Shown: positions 8,027 through 15,966 of the stretch, one piece after another
How the letters are laid out: each line of letters opens with the position of its first letter
Position numbering within the stretch: position 1 is the stretch's first letter
DNA from: Treponema sp. UBA937
GTDB taxonomy: Bacteria > Spirochaetota > Spirochaetia > Treponematales > Breznakiellaceae
Length of the DNA stretch: 57,521 bases
Assembly: GCA_002293455.1 (NCBI GenBank)
Contig: DBDH01000009.1
Coordinates: forward strand, 1 to 57,521
Reading direction: 5' to 3'
Notes under the pieces: generated by a model
The model's database searches: none
What the model was told of the DNA's origin: nothing
What the model saw: the letters and a program-made list of their open reading frames with translations, nothing else
Translations under genes and position numbers: made by a program

Positions 8027-9385
8027 ATGCATATACGAATTGATCCTGTATTAAAAGAAGCCGCGTCCGTATTTAACCGTCACGGAAAGGAAGTGTGCCT
8101 TGTCGGGGGCGCCGTTCGTGATATATTGCTTGGAAAAAAAGCGTCCGATTGGGATTTAGCTTCTGATGCCTCACCGGAAGAAGTGATGCGCTTTTTTAAG
8201 CGCGTAATTCCTACAGGGATTAAACACGGAACGGTTACCGTTTTGTATAAGGGCCATTCGATAGAAGTTACCACCTACAGAACAGAAGCAGACTACAGCG
8301 ACGGGAGGCATCCGGATCAGGTTCAGTATGCCGCGACAATAGAAGAAGATCTTTCGCGGCGTGATTTTACCATGAATGCTATAGCGGTAAAACTTCCCGG
8401 CGGCGATGTAATCGATCCTTTTCATGGACAGGATGATATTAAAAAGCGGATTATCCGCTGTGTGGGAAATTCCGGTGAACGTTTTGGCGAAGACGGACTC
8501 AGGCCGCTCCGGGCTGTCCGTTTCGCGTCTCAGCTTCAATTTGATCTGGATGGCGAAACATGTAACGCAATCCCCGGAGCCCTGGAAAAAACCGCAATGG
8601 TCGCGCCGGAACGTATCCGGCAGGAACTGGACAAAATTCTTATGACAGAAAGGCCATCAATCGCTTTTGGATTGATGGAACAAACAGGGCTCCTGAAATT
8701 GATTCTCCCGGAATTATCTTCATGCCGCGGAATTGATCAAAAAGGATACCACAAGTTTGATGTGCTGGATCATTCTCTTTTAGCATGTGACGCGGCGGCG
8801 GCGGAAGGTGTTTCGCTTACGGTCAGGCTGGCGGCGCTTTTTCATGATATTGGGAAGCCTGTAACGCGCCGTATGGGAGATGACGGCGTGTGGACTTTTT
8901 ATAATCATGAAAAAGAATCGTCCAGGTTAACAAGAACCATTCTTTGCCGCATTCGTTATCCAAACAACATGATAGATGATGTCTGCCATCTTATCGAACA
9001 GCACATGTTTCATTACGATGAAGTCTGGTCCGACGCGGCGGTCCGCCGTTTCATTATCCGTGTTGGCGAAGATACCATTGATGATTTATTTGCGTTGCGG
9101 CGCGCCGATGCTTTTGGAACCGAAGGCAGGCCCATGGATCCTCGGTCTTTACTGCCGTTCCGTGACCGCTTGGAAAAAGTTATGTCCGAGGCAAAGGTTC
9201 AGTCATTAAAAGATTTAGCGATATCGGGAAGGGATTTAATCGGTATGGGAATCCCTCCCGGAAAGCAGATTGGAATTATTTTGCATGAATTACTCGAAGC
9301 GGTTATCGATGACCCGGAACTTAACCACAGAGACAAACTCCTTGAAATTGCGGGAAAGACAGCGGAAAGATATAATCAGAAGTGA
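8027..9385 (+). CDS. cca: CCA-adding tRNA nucleotidyltransferase / poly(A) polymerase family
   Basis: Adds or repairs the 3' CCA of tRNA without a template. The 452-residue protein has the class II nucleotidyltransferase head LVGGAVRDILLG followed by the metal-binding DWDLAS (DxD), then RRDFTMNAIA, and the RNA-binding neck with RPLRAVRFA. A C-terminal HD domain is marked by LFHDIGKP near residue 284. The HD domain is usual in bacterial CCA enzymes with phosphohydrolase activity. The start ATG follows AATAGGGACATTC. It converges with the helicase gene after a 4-bp gap. Confidence 0.93.
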   Translation: MHIRIDPVLKEAASVFNRHGKEVCLVGGAVRDILLGKKASDWDLASDASPEEVMRFFKRVIPTGIKHGTVTVLYKGHSIEVTTYRTEADYSDGRHPDQVQYAATIEEDLSRRDFTMNAIAVKLPGGDVIDPFHGQDDIKKRIIRCVGNSGERFGEDGLRPLRAVRFASQLQFDLDGETCNAIPGALEKTAMVAPERIRQELDKILMTERPSIAFGLMEQTGLLKLILPELSSCRGIDQKGYHKFDVLDHSLLACDAAAAEGVSLTVRLAALFHDIGKPVTRRMGDDGVWTFYNHEKESSRLTRTILCRIRYPNNMIDDVCHLIEQHMFHYDEVWSDAAVRRFIIRVGEDTIDDLFALRRADAFGTEGRPMDPRSLLPFRDRLEKVMSEAKVQSLKDLAISGRDLIGMGIPPGKQIGIILHELLEAVIDDPELNHRDKLLEIAGKTAERYNQK

Positions 9386-9389
9386 ATCT

Positions 9390-11438
9390 TTAACATATCA
9401 GCGGGGAAGCTTCCTCTGTGTACATAAGCGTTAATGTGTGCATCGCTCTTGTGCAGGCAATGTAGAGCAGGTTTCTGTCATGTTCCGAGCTATAGGTTTT
9501 TTTGTTTGCGTTTGGGATGATAACCTCATCAAATTCAAGGCCTTTTGACATTTGCACAGAGGTGACCGATATGCCGTTTACAAAACGGGCAGTCTTTGGC
9601 GAAATCAAATGAACCTTATAATCCTTTGAAAGCGCATTGAAGAAAAATTCTGCGAGGCTGTTTGTTTTCAGAATGACGGCAAGAGATGTATAACCGCTTC
9701 TTAAAAAAGTATCGAGTTTTGATTTCATCTTGATTATTTCATCCTGTTCATCATCACATTGTATTACCGCAGGTGCTTCTCCGTGCCGTTCTATCGGTTC
9801 CAGTTTATTCACGCTCCGTATTCCTTTCGCAAAAGTGATAATTTCGTAAGTGGAACGATAGCTTTTTGTTAATTCAAACAACGCCGCGTTGTGATACACC
9901 TGTTGAATATCCGTAAGCGTATGTAAGTGGTTCGGATTGATACGCTGACCAAAGTCCCCAAGAATGGTCATGGGACACCGAAACAGCCGTTTTATGACGG
10001 CGTATTGTATGGGCGTATAATCCTGCATTTCATCAATGACGAGGTGTTTTATATTACTGCCTTCATAAGTGCTTTTACGCAGCCCCTCAAACGCCGCGTG
10101 GAGATACAGAAACGGGTACACATCCGACCATTCCAAAGTCTTTTTTGCGGGAAATGATAACACAGAGGACATCTTCACCTCTGTGTAAAAATCTGCATAT
10201 AAGGAAAACGTATTCTTTGCTTTGAGCATGTTGTTCAGGTTTTTCAAAATTGCCGGCGGCCGCGGCACAGGATTTCCGGCAATTCTGTTTGCGTCAAAAC
10301 GTTCGTGTATATCTTCCGCAATCTTTCGGAGCCGCTGTTTAACAGGATCATCTCTATAGGCATTGTAACGCCTGCATATCCATTCGGCAGAAACTGCATA
10401 CTTGCCGTGGGTATAAGCCGCCGGTTCAAAAACCGATGCAATCATTTTTTCGATATAATCATCCATCAATTTGAGAAAATACAATGTTGATTTGAAGCGT
10501 ACCCTTTCGGTCCATTTTGCGTCATTGGTTTCCAGCGGATCTTTGTCGGCTTCAAAATTAATAATACCATCCAACTGCATACTCGCAATATCGGCAAAGC
10601 TCAATTGGTTGATTCGTTCTTCTCCAAGCTCCGGCAGTACATTGGAGATATAATCTCCAAACACTTTATTGGGGGAAATAATGGTTATATCCTTTGCCTT
10701 CAATGTATTTTTAAAACGGTAGAGCAAAAACGCAACCCGGTGCAGCGCGATGGATGTTTTTCCGGAACCGCCTACTCCCTGAATAATCAGTGTTTCCGCC
10801 TGTTCATTTCTGATAATCTGGTTTTGTTCTTTCTGAATAGTCGCGATAATGGACTTCATTTTATCATCAGAAGTCTGGCTTAATTCCCGCTGTAAAATAT
10901 CATCCTGAATATTCAGGGAACTTTCCAGAATATACATCATTTTTCTGTTTGTAATTTTGAATTGACGTTTGCGGGAAAGTTCGCCTTCAATTCTTTTTTG
11001 AGGCGCGTCATAAGCGGCGGGGCCTAATTCATAATCGTAGAACATGCCTGCGAAAGGAGAACGCCAGTCGATTATCAGCAATTCATTTTCGTACATAAAT
11101 GAAGAAGCGCCGATATAGCGCGTAATTGCAACGGGATTGTTTTTTTCCAGAAAATCGATACGGGCAAAGTACGGCGATTTTATCAGCTTGGCAGTCAGGT
11201 TGTGCATCTTTACAAAAAACGCCCCGGAACGGTCAACCTGCTTCAACAACAATTCATTCTGAAACGCTTCATGGGGATCAATATTGTGTTCCAGCGTATA
11301 GCGTTTGAAGTCCATGTAGTCCTCATCAATCTGTTTCATTCTGATGCCGGATTTTTCTAAAGTGTCATCAATCTTGCTATTGATTTCCTCAAGCCAGGCA
11401 ATTTCATCCGGGAACTGAATGAGCGTATCGTTATTCAT
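9390..11438 (-). CDS. HelD/UvrD-like superfamily 1 ATPase
   Basis: Superfamily 1 helicase-like motor of the HelD group. HelD proteins recycle stalled RNA polymerase; related members are DNA helicase IV. The Walker A motif QGVGGSGKTSIALHR is near residue 226, the motif II region is VIDEMQDYT, motif III is LGDFGQRINP, motif IV is TKSYRSTYEI, and motif VI is LLYIACTRAMHTL. The long N-terminal region before Walker A, containing WRSPFAGMFYDYE, is typical of HelD. I chose ATG 11438 over ATG 11450 because GGAG lies 6 bases before it, giving 682 residues. Its role in transcription is inferred from family similarity only. Confidence 0.8.
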   Translation of the reverse strand: MNNDTLIQFPDEIAWLEEINSKIDDTLEKSGIRMKQIDEDYMDFKRYTLEHNIDPHEAFQNELLLKQVDRSGAFFVKMHNLTAKLIKSPYFARIDFLEKNNPVAITRYIGASSFMYENELLIIDWRSPFAGMFYDYELGPAAYDAPQKRIEGELSRKRQFKITNRKMMYILESSLNIQDDILQRELSQTSDDKMKSIIATIQKEQNQIIRNEQAETLIIQGVGGSGKTSIALHRVAFLLYRFKNTLKAKDITIISPNKVFGDYISNVLPELGEERINQLSFADIASMQLDGIINFEADKDPLETNDAKWTERVRFKSTLYFLKLMDDYIEKMIASVFEPAAYTHGKYAVSAEWICRRYNAYRDDPVKQRLRKIAEDIHERFDANRIAGNPVPRPPAILKNLNNMLKAKNTFSLYADFYTEVKMSSVLSFPAKKTLEWSDVYPFLYLHAAFEGLRKSTYEGSNIKHLVIDEMQDYTPIQYAVIKRLFRCPMTILGDFGQRINPNHLHTLTDIQQVYHNAALFELTKSYRSTYEIITFAKGIRSVNKLEPIERHGEAPAVIQCDDEQDEIIKMKSKLDTFLRSGYTSLAVILKTNSLAEFFFNALSKDYKVHLISPKTARFVNGISVTSVQMSKGLEFDEVIIPNANKKTYSSEHDRNLLYIACTRAMHTLTLMYTEEASPLIC

Positions 11439-11596
11439 GAGTGTCTCCATAAAAATATTTTGGACATTTATGGTAACACAGAGGAGAAACGTTGTTTTAA
11501 TGAATCTTGCTGTTTTTGGGGGAGAATTATCTACCCGAAGGGACGGGCGAAAATGCTTTCGATTTTTATTGAGTTTTCTGACGAGTTGTGTTAAAG

Positions 11597-11628
11597 TTAT
11601 TGCGCCTTTGAAAGATAAAGCGCAATAA
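11597..11628. promoter_or_regulatory. Perfect 9-bp inverted repeat upstream of the TspO-like gene
   Basis: TTATTGCGC (11597-11605) and GCGCAATAA (11620-11628) are perfect complements, extended inward by TTT/AAA with a one-base bulge. It lies in the 247-bp divergent gap between the helicase gene and the TspO-like gene. No T-run follows on either strand, so an operator is more likely than a terminator. Confidence 0.35.
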
Positions 11629-11685
11629 AGATATTTATGTAATAATGGATGTGGCAGATGTTATTTATATTAGCAGAGGTGCAGT

Positions 11686-12147
11686 ATGGGGTTTAATGTG
11701 TTAGCATTTTTATGCACGATTGGCTGTTGTCTGATATCAATTATCATTGCCGGTCAATCCCAGAACAAGGATTATAAGGAATGGTTTGGCAGCCTGAAGC
11801 ATCCGGATAATGCTTTTCTTTCGAGAATAATGCTTTTTCTCGGTATCATTGTCTATCTGATGTTTGGCTTTGTTTTATACAATGTTATTGCAGACAACGA
11901 TGTCGTTTCCATAGCCCTAACGGTTGTCGTTATCTTACTTTTGGGCTTATCCCCTTTATTGCTCCAAAAAACAAAAAAGCTGAAATTGTTTTTCTATGTC
12001 ATGCTCATCTTCCCTGTTATCCTGCTGGTATTGGCGTTCTTTTTATTACAAACAAACCTTGTATTAGCAATACTGGTCACAGCGTATTTTTTATGGATGT
12101 TGTACGAGATGTCGTATTTTTATCGTCTTATGAAGTTAAACAAGTAG
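11686..12147 (+). CDS. Five-helix membrane protein, divergent TspO/MBR-like
   Basis: A 153-residue protein with five predicted membrane helices (about residues 4-21, 44-66, 72-91, 97-117 and 121-142), matching TspO topology. Two stretches recall the TspO/MBR family: YKEWFGSLKHP after helix 1 (family WY..L.KP) and AYFLWMLYEM...LMKLN at the C-terminus (family PYL.W..FA..LN..LN). The central prolines and tryptophans of classical TspO are mostly missing. TspO proteins bind porphyrins and modulate tetrapyrrole or stress signalling; whether this one does is unknown. GAGGTG precedes the start. Confidence 0.55.
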   Translation: MGFNVLAFLCTIGCCLISIIIAGQSQNKDYKEWFGSLKHPDNAFLSRIMLFLGIIVYLMFGFVLYNVIADNDVVSIALTVVVILLLGLSPLLLQKTKKLKLFFYVMLIFPVILLVLAFFLLQTNLVLAILVTAYFLWMLYEMSYFYRLMKLNK

Positions 12148-12231
12148 TGTTTTAGAATGAACAGTATAAGCATACTCTTTTGTAGTTCAATTCATAAAAT
12201 GTATTTTTTCTTTGAGAAAGGGAGATAACCA

Positions 12232-13587
12232 ATGATTTATTACGATGAAATAAAAAATATGCTGATGGAATCGGAATACCGCTATCAAATTCAAGATAAA
12301 GAAAACCCGAACCTCTACCGTGAGCTGTTCCCCTATGACGAGGTACCGAAACTCACTTTCAATAATCGTACTACTCCTATCGATCCGCCAGATGAAATAT
12401 GGATTACCGACACCACTTTCCGTGATGGTCAGCAAAGCCGCGCACCCTATACACCAGATCAGATTGTGCATCTCTACAAACTCCTCCATAAACTGGGCGG
12501 ACCCAAAGGAAAAATCCGGCAAACTGAGTTTTTTCTCTACAGTGACCGCGATAAGGAAGCCATACGCCGCTGTCAGGATTTAGGCTATACGTTTCCCGAA
12601 GTTACGGGCTGGATTCGGGCGCATAAAAACGATTTTGAATTGGCCAAAGGCATGGGACTCAACGAGTGCGGCATATTGGTGAGCTGTTCAGACTATCATA
12701 TTTACAAAAAAATGAAAAAGACCCGTAAACAGATCATGGACGACTATCTCGGCATTGTAAAGAACGCCCTTGAAATCGGCATCTGCCCGCGCTGCCACTT
12801 TGAAGATATTACCCGTGCTGATTTTTACGGCTTTGTAGTACCCTTTGCCACCGAGCTGGCGGATCTTTCCAAAAAAAGCGGAATTCCGATTAAAATACGT
12901 GCCTGCGATACCCTTGGCTACGGTGTACCGTTTACTGGTGCATCAATGCCCCGTTCCATTGCCGGTATCATCTACGGCTTAAAAGTATATGCCGGGTTTG
13001 ATTCTGCGCAGCTTGAATGGCACGGTCACAATGATTTTTACAAGGCTGTGGTCAATTCCACTACTGCATGGCTTTATGGCGCTTCAGGGGTGAACTGTTC
13101 GTTACTGGGTATCGGCGAGCGCACAGGCAATACACCGCTGGAGGCTATGGTTATCGAGTACGCCCAACTTCGCGGTACTCTGGACGGCATGGATACAACT
13201 GTAATACGCGATATCGCCGATTACTACGAAAAGGAACTTGATTATACTCTGCCGCCAAGAACGCCCTTTGTAGGCAGAGATTTTAACATGACTCAAGCCG
13301 GCATCCACGCAGATGGCCTGTTAAAGGATGAAGAAATTTACAATATTTTTGATACAGCCAAGCTGCTTAAATCCCCGCCAGGTGTCGCGATTACAGCCAC
13401 TTCTGGTGCAGCAGGAATTGCTATGTGGCTTTCCACACATGTCTTCTCCACCGAAAAGCTGGACAAAGGTGACCCAAGAGTGATCAAACTAAAAAACTGG
13501 GTTGATAAGCAGTATACGGACGGGCGGGTAACCACGATCAGCTTTCAGGAAATGTGGGCCGCGGTGCACTTATTGAATATTGTGTAG
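12232..13587 (+). CDS. Putative Re-citrate synthase (isopropylmalate/homocitrate synthase family)
   Basis: DRE-TIM metallolyase condensing an acyl-CoA with a 2-oxo acid. The N-terminal motif ITDTTFRDGQQSR binds the metal, and LEWHGHNDFYK carries the HxH pair; both are intact in 451 residues. The particular text (GGPKGKIRQTEFFLYSDRD, TGWIRAHK, CHFEDITRAD, RACDTLGYGVP) matches what I recall of the Clostridium kluyveri Re-citrate synthase group rather than LeuA, CimA or NifV. It lacks the C-terminal leucine-regulatory domain of LeuA. With icd in the same window, oxaloacetate plus acetyl-CoA to citrate is the likely reaction. GGGAG precedes the start. Homocitrate synthase is the main alternative. 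Confidence 0.75.
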   Translation: MIYYDEIKNMLMESEYRYQIQDKENPNLYRELFPYDEVPKLTFNNRTTPIDPPDEIWITDTTFRDGQQSRAPYTPDQIVHLYKLLHKLGGPKGKIRQTEFFLYSDRDKEAIRRCQDLGYTFPEVTGWIRAHKNDFELAKGMGLNECGILVSCSDYHIYKKMKKTRKQIMDDYLGIVKNALEIGICPRCHFEDITRADFYGFVVPFATELADLSKKSGIPIKIRACDTLGYGVPFTGASMPRSIAGIIYGLKVYAGFDSAQLEWHGHNDFYKAVVNSTTAWLYGASGVNCSLLGIGERTGNTPLEAMVIEYAQLRGTLDGMDTTVIRDIADYYEKELDYTLPPRTPFVGRDFNMTQAGIHADGLLKDEEIYNIFDTAKLLKSPPGVAITATSGAAGIAMWLSTHVFSTEKLDKGDPRVIKLKNWVDKQYTDGRVTTISFQEMWAAVHLLNIV

Positions 13588-13606
13588 CTGCCGTTTTCTA
13601 TCAAGA

Positions 13607-13638
13607 AGAACCGCACGGTAACTCTGCTGTGCGGTTCT
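13607..13638 (+). terminator. Hairpin between convergent genes
   Basis: AGAACCGCAC (13607-13616) pairs perfectly with GTGCGGTTCT (13629-13638) around a 12-base loop, 19 bases after the citrate synthase stop and before the convergent DUF3021-like gene. No proper T-run follows on either strand, so it may stop transcription weakly or protect the 3' end. Confidence 0.5.
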
Positions 13639-13678
13639 ATGCCTCTCATAATCAACATACATATTCGATTCATAATAC

Positions 13679-14194
13679 TCATGCATTATTTGACGAATTG
13701 AGATTATTTTGTGCTTTATACTTTTCCAGTAATTTACCGTATTTTTTTCTTTCAATGTTAAGTTTTACTATTGTCAGTCCAATACTAATGGAAAAACATA
13801 TAACAGTTGAGAGAAAGAAAACAAGCAATATTAACGGTTCGTTTATATTAAACCAGTTGCATATAACTGAAAATACATAAAAGACAACTAACGTTGCAAT
13901 AAATAAAATAGATATTCTCCATAAAAACCGCAGTTTATCAACAAAATATTCTGAAAACAAAACGGCGGAAACAGCCGCCATAACAATGGAAAAACAAGCT
14001 AATTGCATAATAGTGTTATACGTCAATCCTGCCGGCGCGAAAGCAAACATCGATGACATTTCCTGCATATTGGGAGCAAAATGCGCGGCTGTCATTCCGG
14101 CAGCGGAAATAGCAAAAACAGACAGGGAAAAAATCGTTATAATATTTCTTGTAAATCTTGTAAAAAATGATACTTTGCCTAATTCTCTATCCAT
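13679..14194 (-). CDS. DUF3021-like four-helix membrane protein
   Basis: A 171-residue protein with four hydrophobic segments (about residues 16-36, 58-79, 92-112 and 120-142) and a basic, lysine-rich cytoplasmic tail. It starts 11 bases after the LytTR regulator in the same direction. A LytTR-type regulator followed by a small four-helix DUF3021 protein is a common pair in Firmicutes and spirochaetes, where the membrane partner is thought to modulate the regulator. The function here is inferred from that pairing and from topology. No catalytic residues are recognisable. Confidence 0.65.
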   Translation of the reverse strand: MDRELGKVSFFTRFTRNIITIFSLSVFAISAAGMTAAHFAPNMQEMSSMFAFAPAGLTYNTIMQLACFSIVMAAVSAVLFSEYFVDKLRFLWRISILFIATLVVFYVFSVICNWFNINEPLILLVFFLSTVICFSISIGLTIVKLNIERKKYGKLLEKYKAQNNLNSSNNA

Positions 14195-14205
14195 AGATAC
14201 GCTCC

Positions 14206-14643
14206 TCAGACTGCCAGCTTATTTTTTACGGCTGCCGCGTATTGCCGTGAAACCACAATCTTTATATCTTTCCTCATTGTAATAATTAACCTGCGGTCAA
14301 AATCGGGTTCGATTATTTGTATATGGTTCATGTTGAAAATACAATTTTTACTTGCTCTGAGGAAATTCTTATCAACGAGTTTTGTTTCCAGTTCGTAAAG
14401 CCTGAAAGGACTTTCATACACATCTGCCGGTGTGTATATAAATGTTTTTTTGTCTGTACTTTCGATATACATAATATCCGCGGCCTCAATAAGGTATTGC
14501 CTGCCGTCCTTTCGGCCGGTCAGTTTCGCGTCTAAAAGGCGTATAGAGGCAAGTAATTTTTCTATATCATCACTCATTCGATTACACTTGACTAACACTT
14601 CAGTTTCGGTGCAATGGTCTTCGGTACTAATAGTGATCTTCAT
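14206..14643 (-). CDS. LytTR-domain transcriptional regulator
   Basis: A 145-residue DNA-binding protein without a response-regulator receiver domain. The C-terminal two thirds are a LytTR domain: YLIEAADIMYIES, then LETKLVDKNFLRASKNCIFNMNHI and a final VVSRQYAAAVKNKL. Family members bind paired direct repeats near promoters. It forms an operon with the DUF3021-like gene. The start codon has no Shine-Dalgarno sequence but lies 6 bases after a TATAAT, so the mRNA is predicted to be leaderless. TACCGC repeats overlap or lie close to the -35 region and could be its own binding site. Confidence 0.85.
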   Translation of the reverse strand: MKITISTEDHCTETEVLVKCNRMSDDIEKLLASIRLLDAKLTGRKDGRQYLIEAADIMYIESTDKKTFIYTPADVYESPFRLYELETKLVDKNFLRASKNCIFNMNHIQIIEPDFDRRLIITMRKDIKIVVSRQYAAAVKNKLAV

Positions 14644-14649
14644 ATTTGA

Positions 14650-14691
14650 ATTATATATTTCATTAAAGGCTTTTTTCTACCGCGTTACCGC
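14650..14691 (-). promoter_or_regulatory. Promoter of the LytTR operon with TACCGC direct repeats
   Basis: On the minus strand a perfect TATAAT (14655-14650) lies 6 bases before the start ATG; TAGAAA (14679-14674) is a weak -35 with 18-base spacing. Read on the plus strand, TACCGC occurs at 14678-14683 and 14686-14691, directly at the upstream edge, and again at 14735-14740 before the divergent membrane gene. Paired direct repeats suit LytTR binding, but this is inference. Confidence 0.45.
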
Positions 14692-14811
14692 ATTATTACT
14701 AAACTGCCGGAATTCATGCCCAAGCTGCCGTTTTTACCGCCTGAGTTTCATTGGCAGCCTGAGAATATTCGGTTATTTTTTTGTTATCAAATCTTTTGGA
14801 GGATTAACATC

Positions 14812-15360
14812 ATGGAAAAGAAATCAGGTTTAATCAGGTATTTTTGGCAAATTACGTATGCACATACAATCGCGTATTTTATCGCCGGATTGTTTGCAAT
14901 TGTCATAATGAAATACAAGGATTTATTCGCGACGGAAATCATTTCTTCCTACATGCATCCCGTTGACGCGCCGATTGTTGCCTTAGGTCCATTCTTGCAA
15001 ATAATCCGCGGAATAATTATTGCTCTGTGTTTACTGCCTTTACGGAAAACCTTTTTTGAAGAAAAAAACGGCTTATTGAAATTAGGTCTCATAATTATTG
15101 GGCTGTCGATAATATCAACATTCGGCGCGGCAAGCGGTTCTTTTGAAGGATTTATTTATACTAAAATACCGTTCATGTATCAACTCGCCGGCTGGCCGGA
15201 AGCTCTGATATGGGTAACATTGTTCATTGGAATACTGTATGTTTCAAAAAAATATGAGCATAAAAAAATCATTACCATATTATCAATAGTAATAATAGTA
15301 TTGATAAGTTTTCTTAGCATAATGGGTTTTTTGACAGCCAAAGGTTGGTTTAGTGTATAA
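14812..15360 (+). CDS. Membrane protein of unknown function
   Basis: I do not recognise this 182-residue protein. It has about five hydrophobic segments (residues 13-33, 54-74, 87-106, 125-143 and 152-174). Between them are conserved-looking hydrophilic turns: PVDAPIVALGP, GAASGSFEGFIYTKIP and AGWPEAL. The start ATG 14812 follows GGAGG at 14799-14803; the reading frame extends upstream to 14716 but that part looks non-coding. It is divergent from the LytTR operon and shares its TACCGC-containing upstream region, so it may be a target of that regulator. Confidence 0.7.
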   Translation: MEKKSGLIRYFWQITYAHTIAYFIAGLFAIVIMKYKDLFATEIISSYMHPVDAPIVALGPFLQIIRGIIIALCLLPLRKTFFEEKNGLLKLGLIIIGLSIISTFGAASGSFEGFIYTKIPFMYQLAGWPEALIWVTLFIGILYVSKKYEHKKIITILSIVIIVLISFLSIMGFLTAKGWFSV

Positions 15361-15533
15361 CAGAGGCGATTACAAAATTGAATTTTTGCAATTGCTTCAC
15401 GATTCCGGCTTGGTAACGTTGCAGCGTCAGACATCATTTTTTTTACATTTTTTTATAACATGACATATTGTTGTCATATTATAAATGATACACTCTGAAT
15501 ACAACGATCAAACCAAAACAAGGGGGTATGAAA
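15361..15533. other. Intergenic region with element fragment and small palindrome
   Basis: TACAAAATTGAATTTTTGCAATTG at about 15372-15396 resembles a fragment of the first hairpin of the dispersed element. TGACATATTGTTGTCA (15461-15476) is an imperfect palindrome just before an AT-rich stretch TATTATAAAT that may hold the -10 of the zinc-ribbon gene; it could be an operator. Confidence 0.3.
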
Positions 15534-15800
15534 ATGGAAGAACGGTATTGTCAAAGCTGCGGTATGCCGATGGGCGAAACTGACGAGATGTTCGGAACGA
15601 ACAAGGACGGGAGTAAGAACGAGGATTACTGCAAGTACTGTTTTGAAAACGGCGCATTCACGCAGGATTGTACCATGGACGAGATAATAGAAGTCTGCGT
15701 TCCTCACATGGCGTCCGAGAATTCCGGCATGAGCGAAGATGAAGCCAGAAAAATGATGAAAGAGTTTTTCCCAACGCTCAAACGCTGGAAACAGATTTAA
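15534..15800 (+). CDS. Small zinc-ribbon protein
   Basis: An 88-residue protein with two CxxC pairs, YCQSCGMPM at the N-terminus and YCKYCFENG about 27 residues later, which together would bind one zinc ion. The rest, with MDEIIEVCVPHM and a helical C-terminus, matches small putative zinc-ribbon proteins found beside regulators and in stress loci. A molecular role is not known. ATG 15534 is preferred to ATG 15528 because GGGGG at 15522-15526 is 7 bases before it. Confidence 0.8.
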   Translation: MEERYCQSCGMPMGETDEMFGTNKDGSKNEDYCKYCFENGAFTQDCTMDEIIEVCVPHMASENSGMSEDEARKMMKEFFPTLKRWKQI

Positions 15801-15805
15801 GAGCG

Positions 15806-15839
15806 GTGCGGGCATGGGGCAGCCGCTTCATGCCCGCAC
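15806..15839 (+). terminator. Strong hairpin after the zinc-ribbon gene
   Basis: GTGCGGGCATG (15806-15816) pairs perfectly with CATGCCCGCAC (15829-15839), 12-base loop, starting 5 bases after the stop codon. The T-run comes only about 20 bases later (15863-15869), so termination may be partly dependent on other factors. Confidence 0.55.
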
Positions 15840-15891
15840 TTGCCTGCCGCATGGTCTGCAAATTTTTTTCACATTATTAATGCAAGAAGGC

Positions 15892-15923
15892 ACTTCCGCG
15901 CCTTATATAGTGCGGAGGTTTTT
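15892..15923 (+). terminator. Second hairpin with T-run before the toxin gene
   Basis: ACTTCCGC (15892-15899) pairs with GCGGAGGT (15912-15919), including one G-U pair, and is followed by TTTTT ending at 15923. This has the form of an intrinsic terminator in front of brnT. Confidence 0.5.
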
Positions 15924-15937
15924 ATGGTATTTATTTC

Positions 15938-15966
15938 TTGCTGTACAAAACAAAATGAAATATAAT
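15938..15966 (+). promoter_or_regulatory. Candidate promoter at the start of brnT
   Basis: TTGCTG (15938-15943) and TATAAT (15961-15966) are 17 bases apart. Transcription would begin near 15973, downstream of the ATG at 15955. If this promoter is real, translation must start later, at the TTG codon at 15979, which would give a protein starting MPGVEWDEEK, close to the usual BrnT N-terminus. Confidence 0.4.

Noticed and set aside
12232..13587. Annotation as 2-isopropylmalate synthase
   Set aside because: The C-terminal leucine-regulatory domain is missing and internal motifs fit Re-citrate synthase better; no leuBCD genes are nearby.
13607..13638. A full intrinsic terminator after the citrate synthase
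   Set aside because: The stem is good but no T-run follows on either strand, so I list it only as a weak hairpin.
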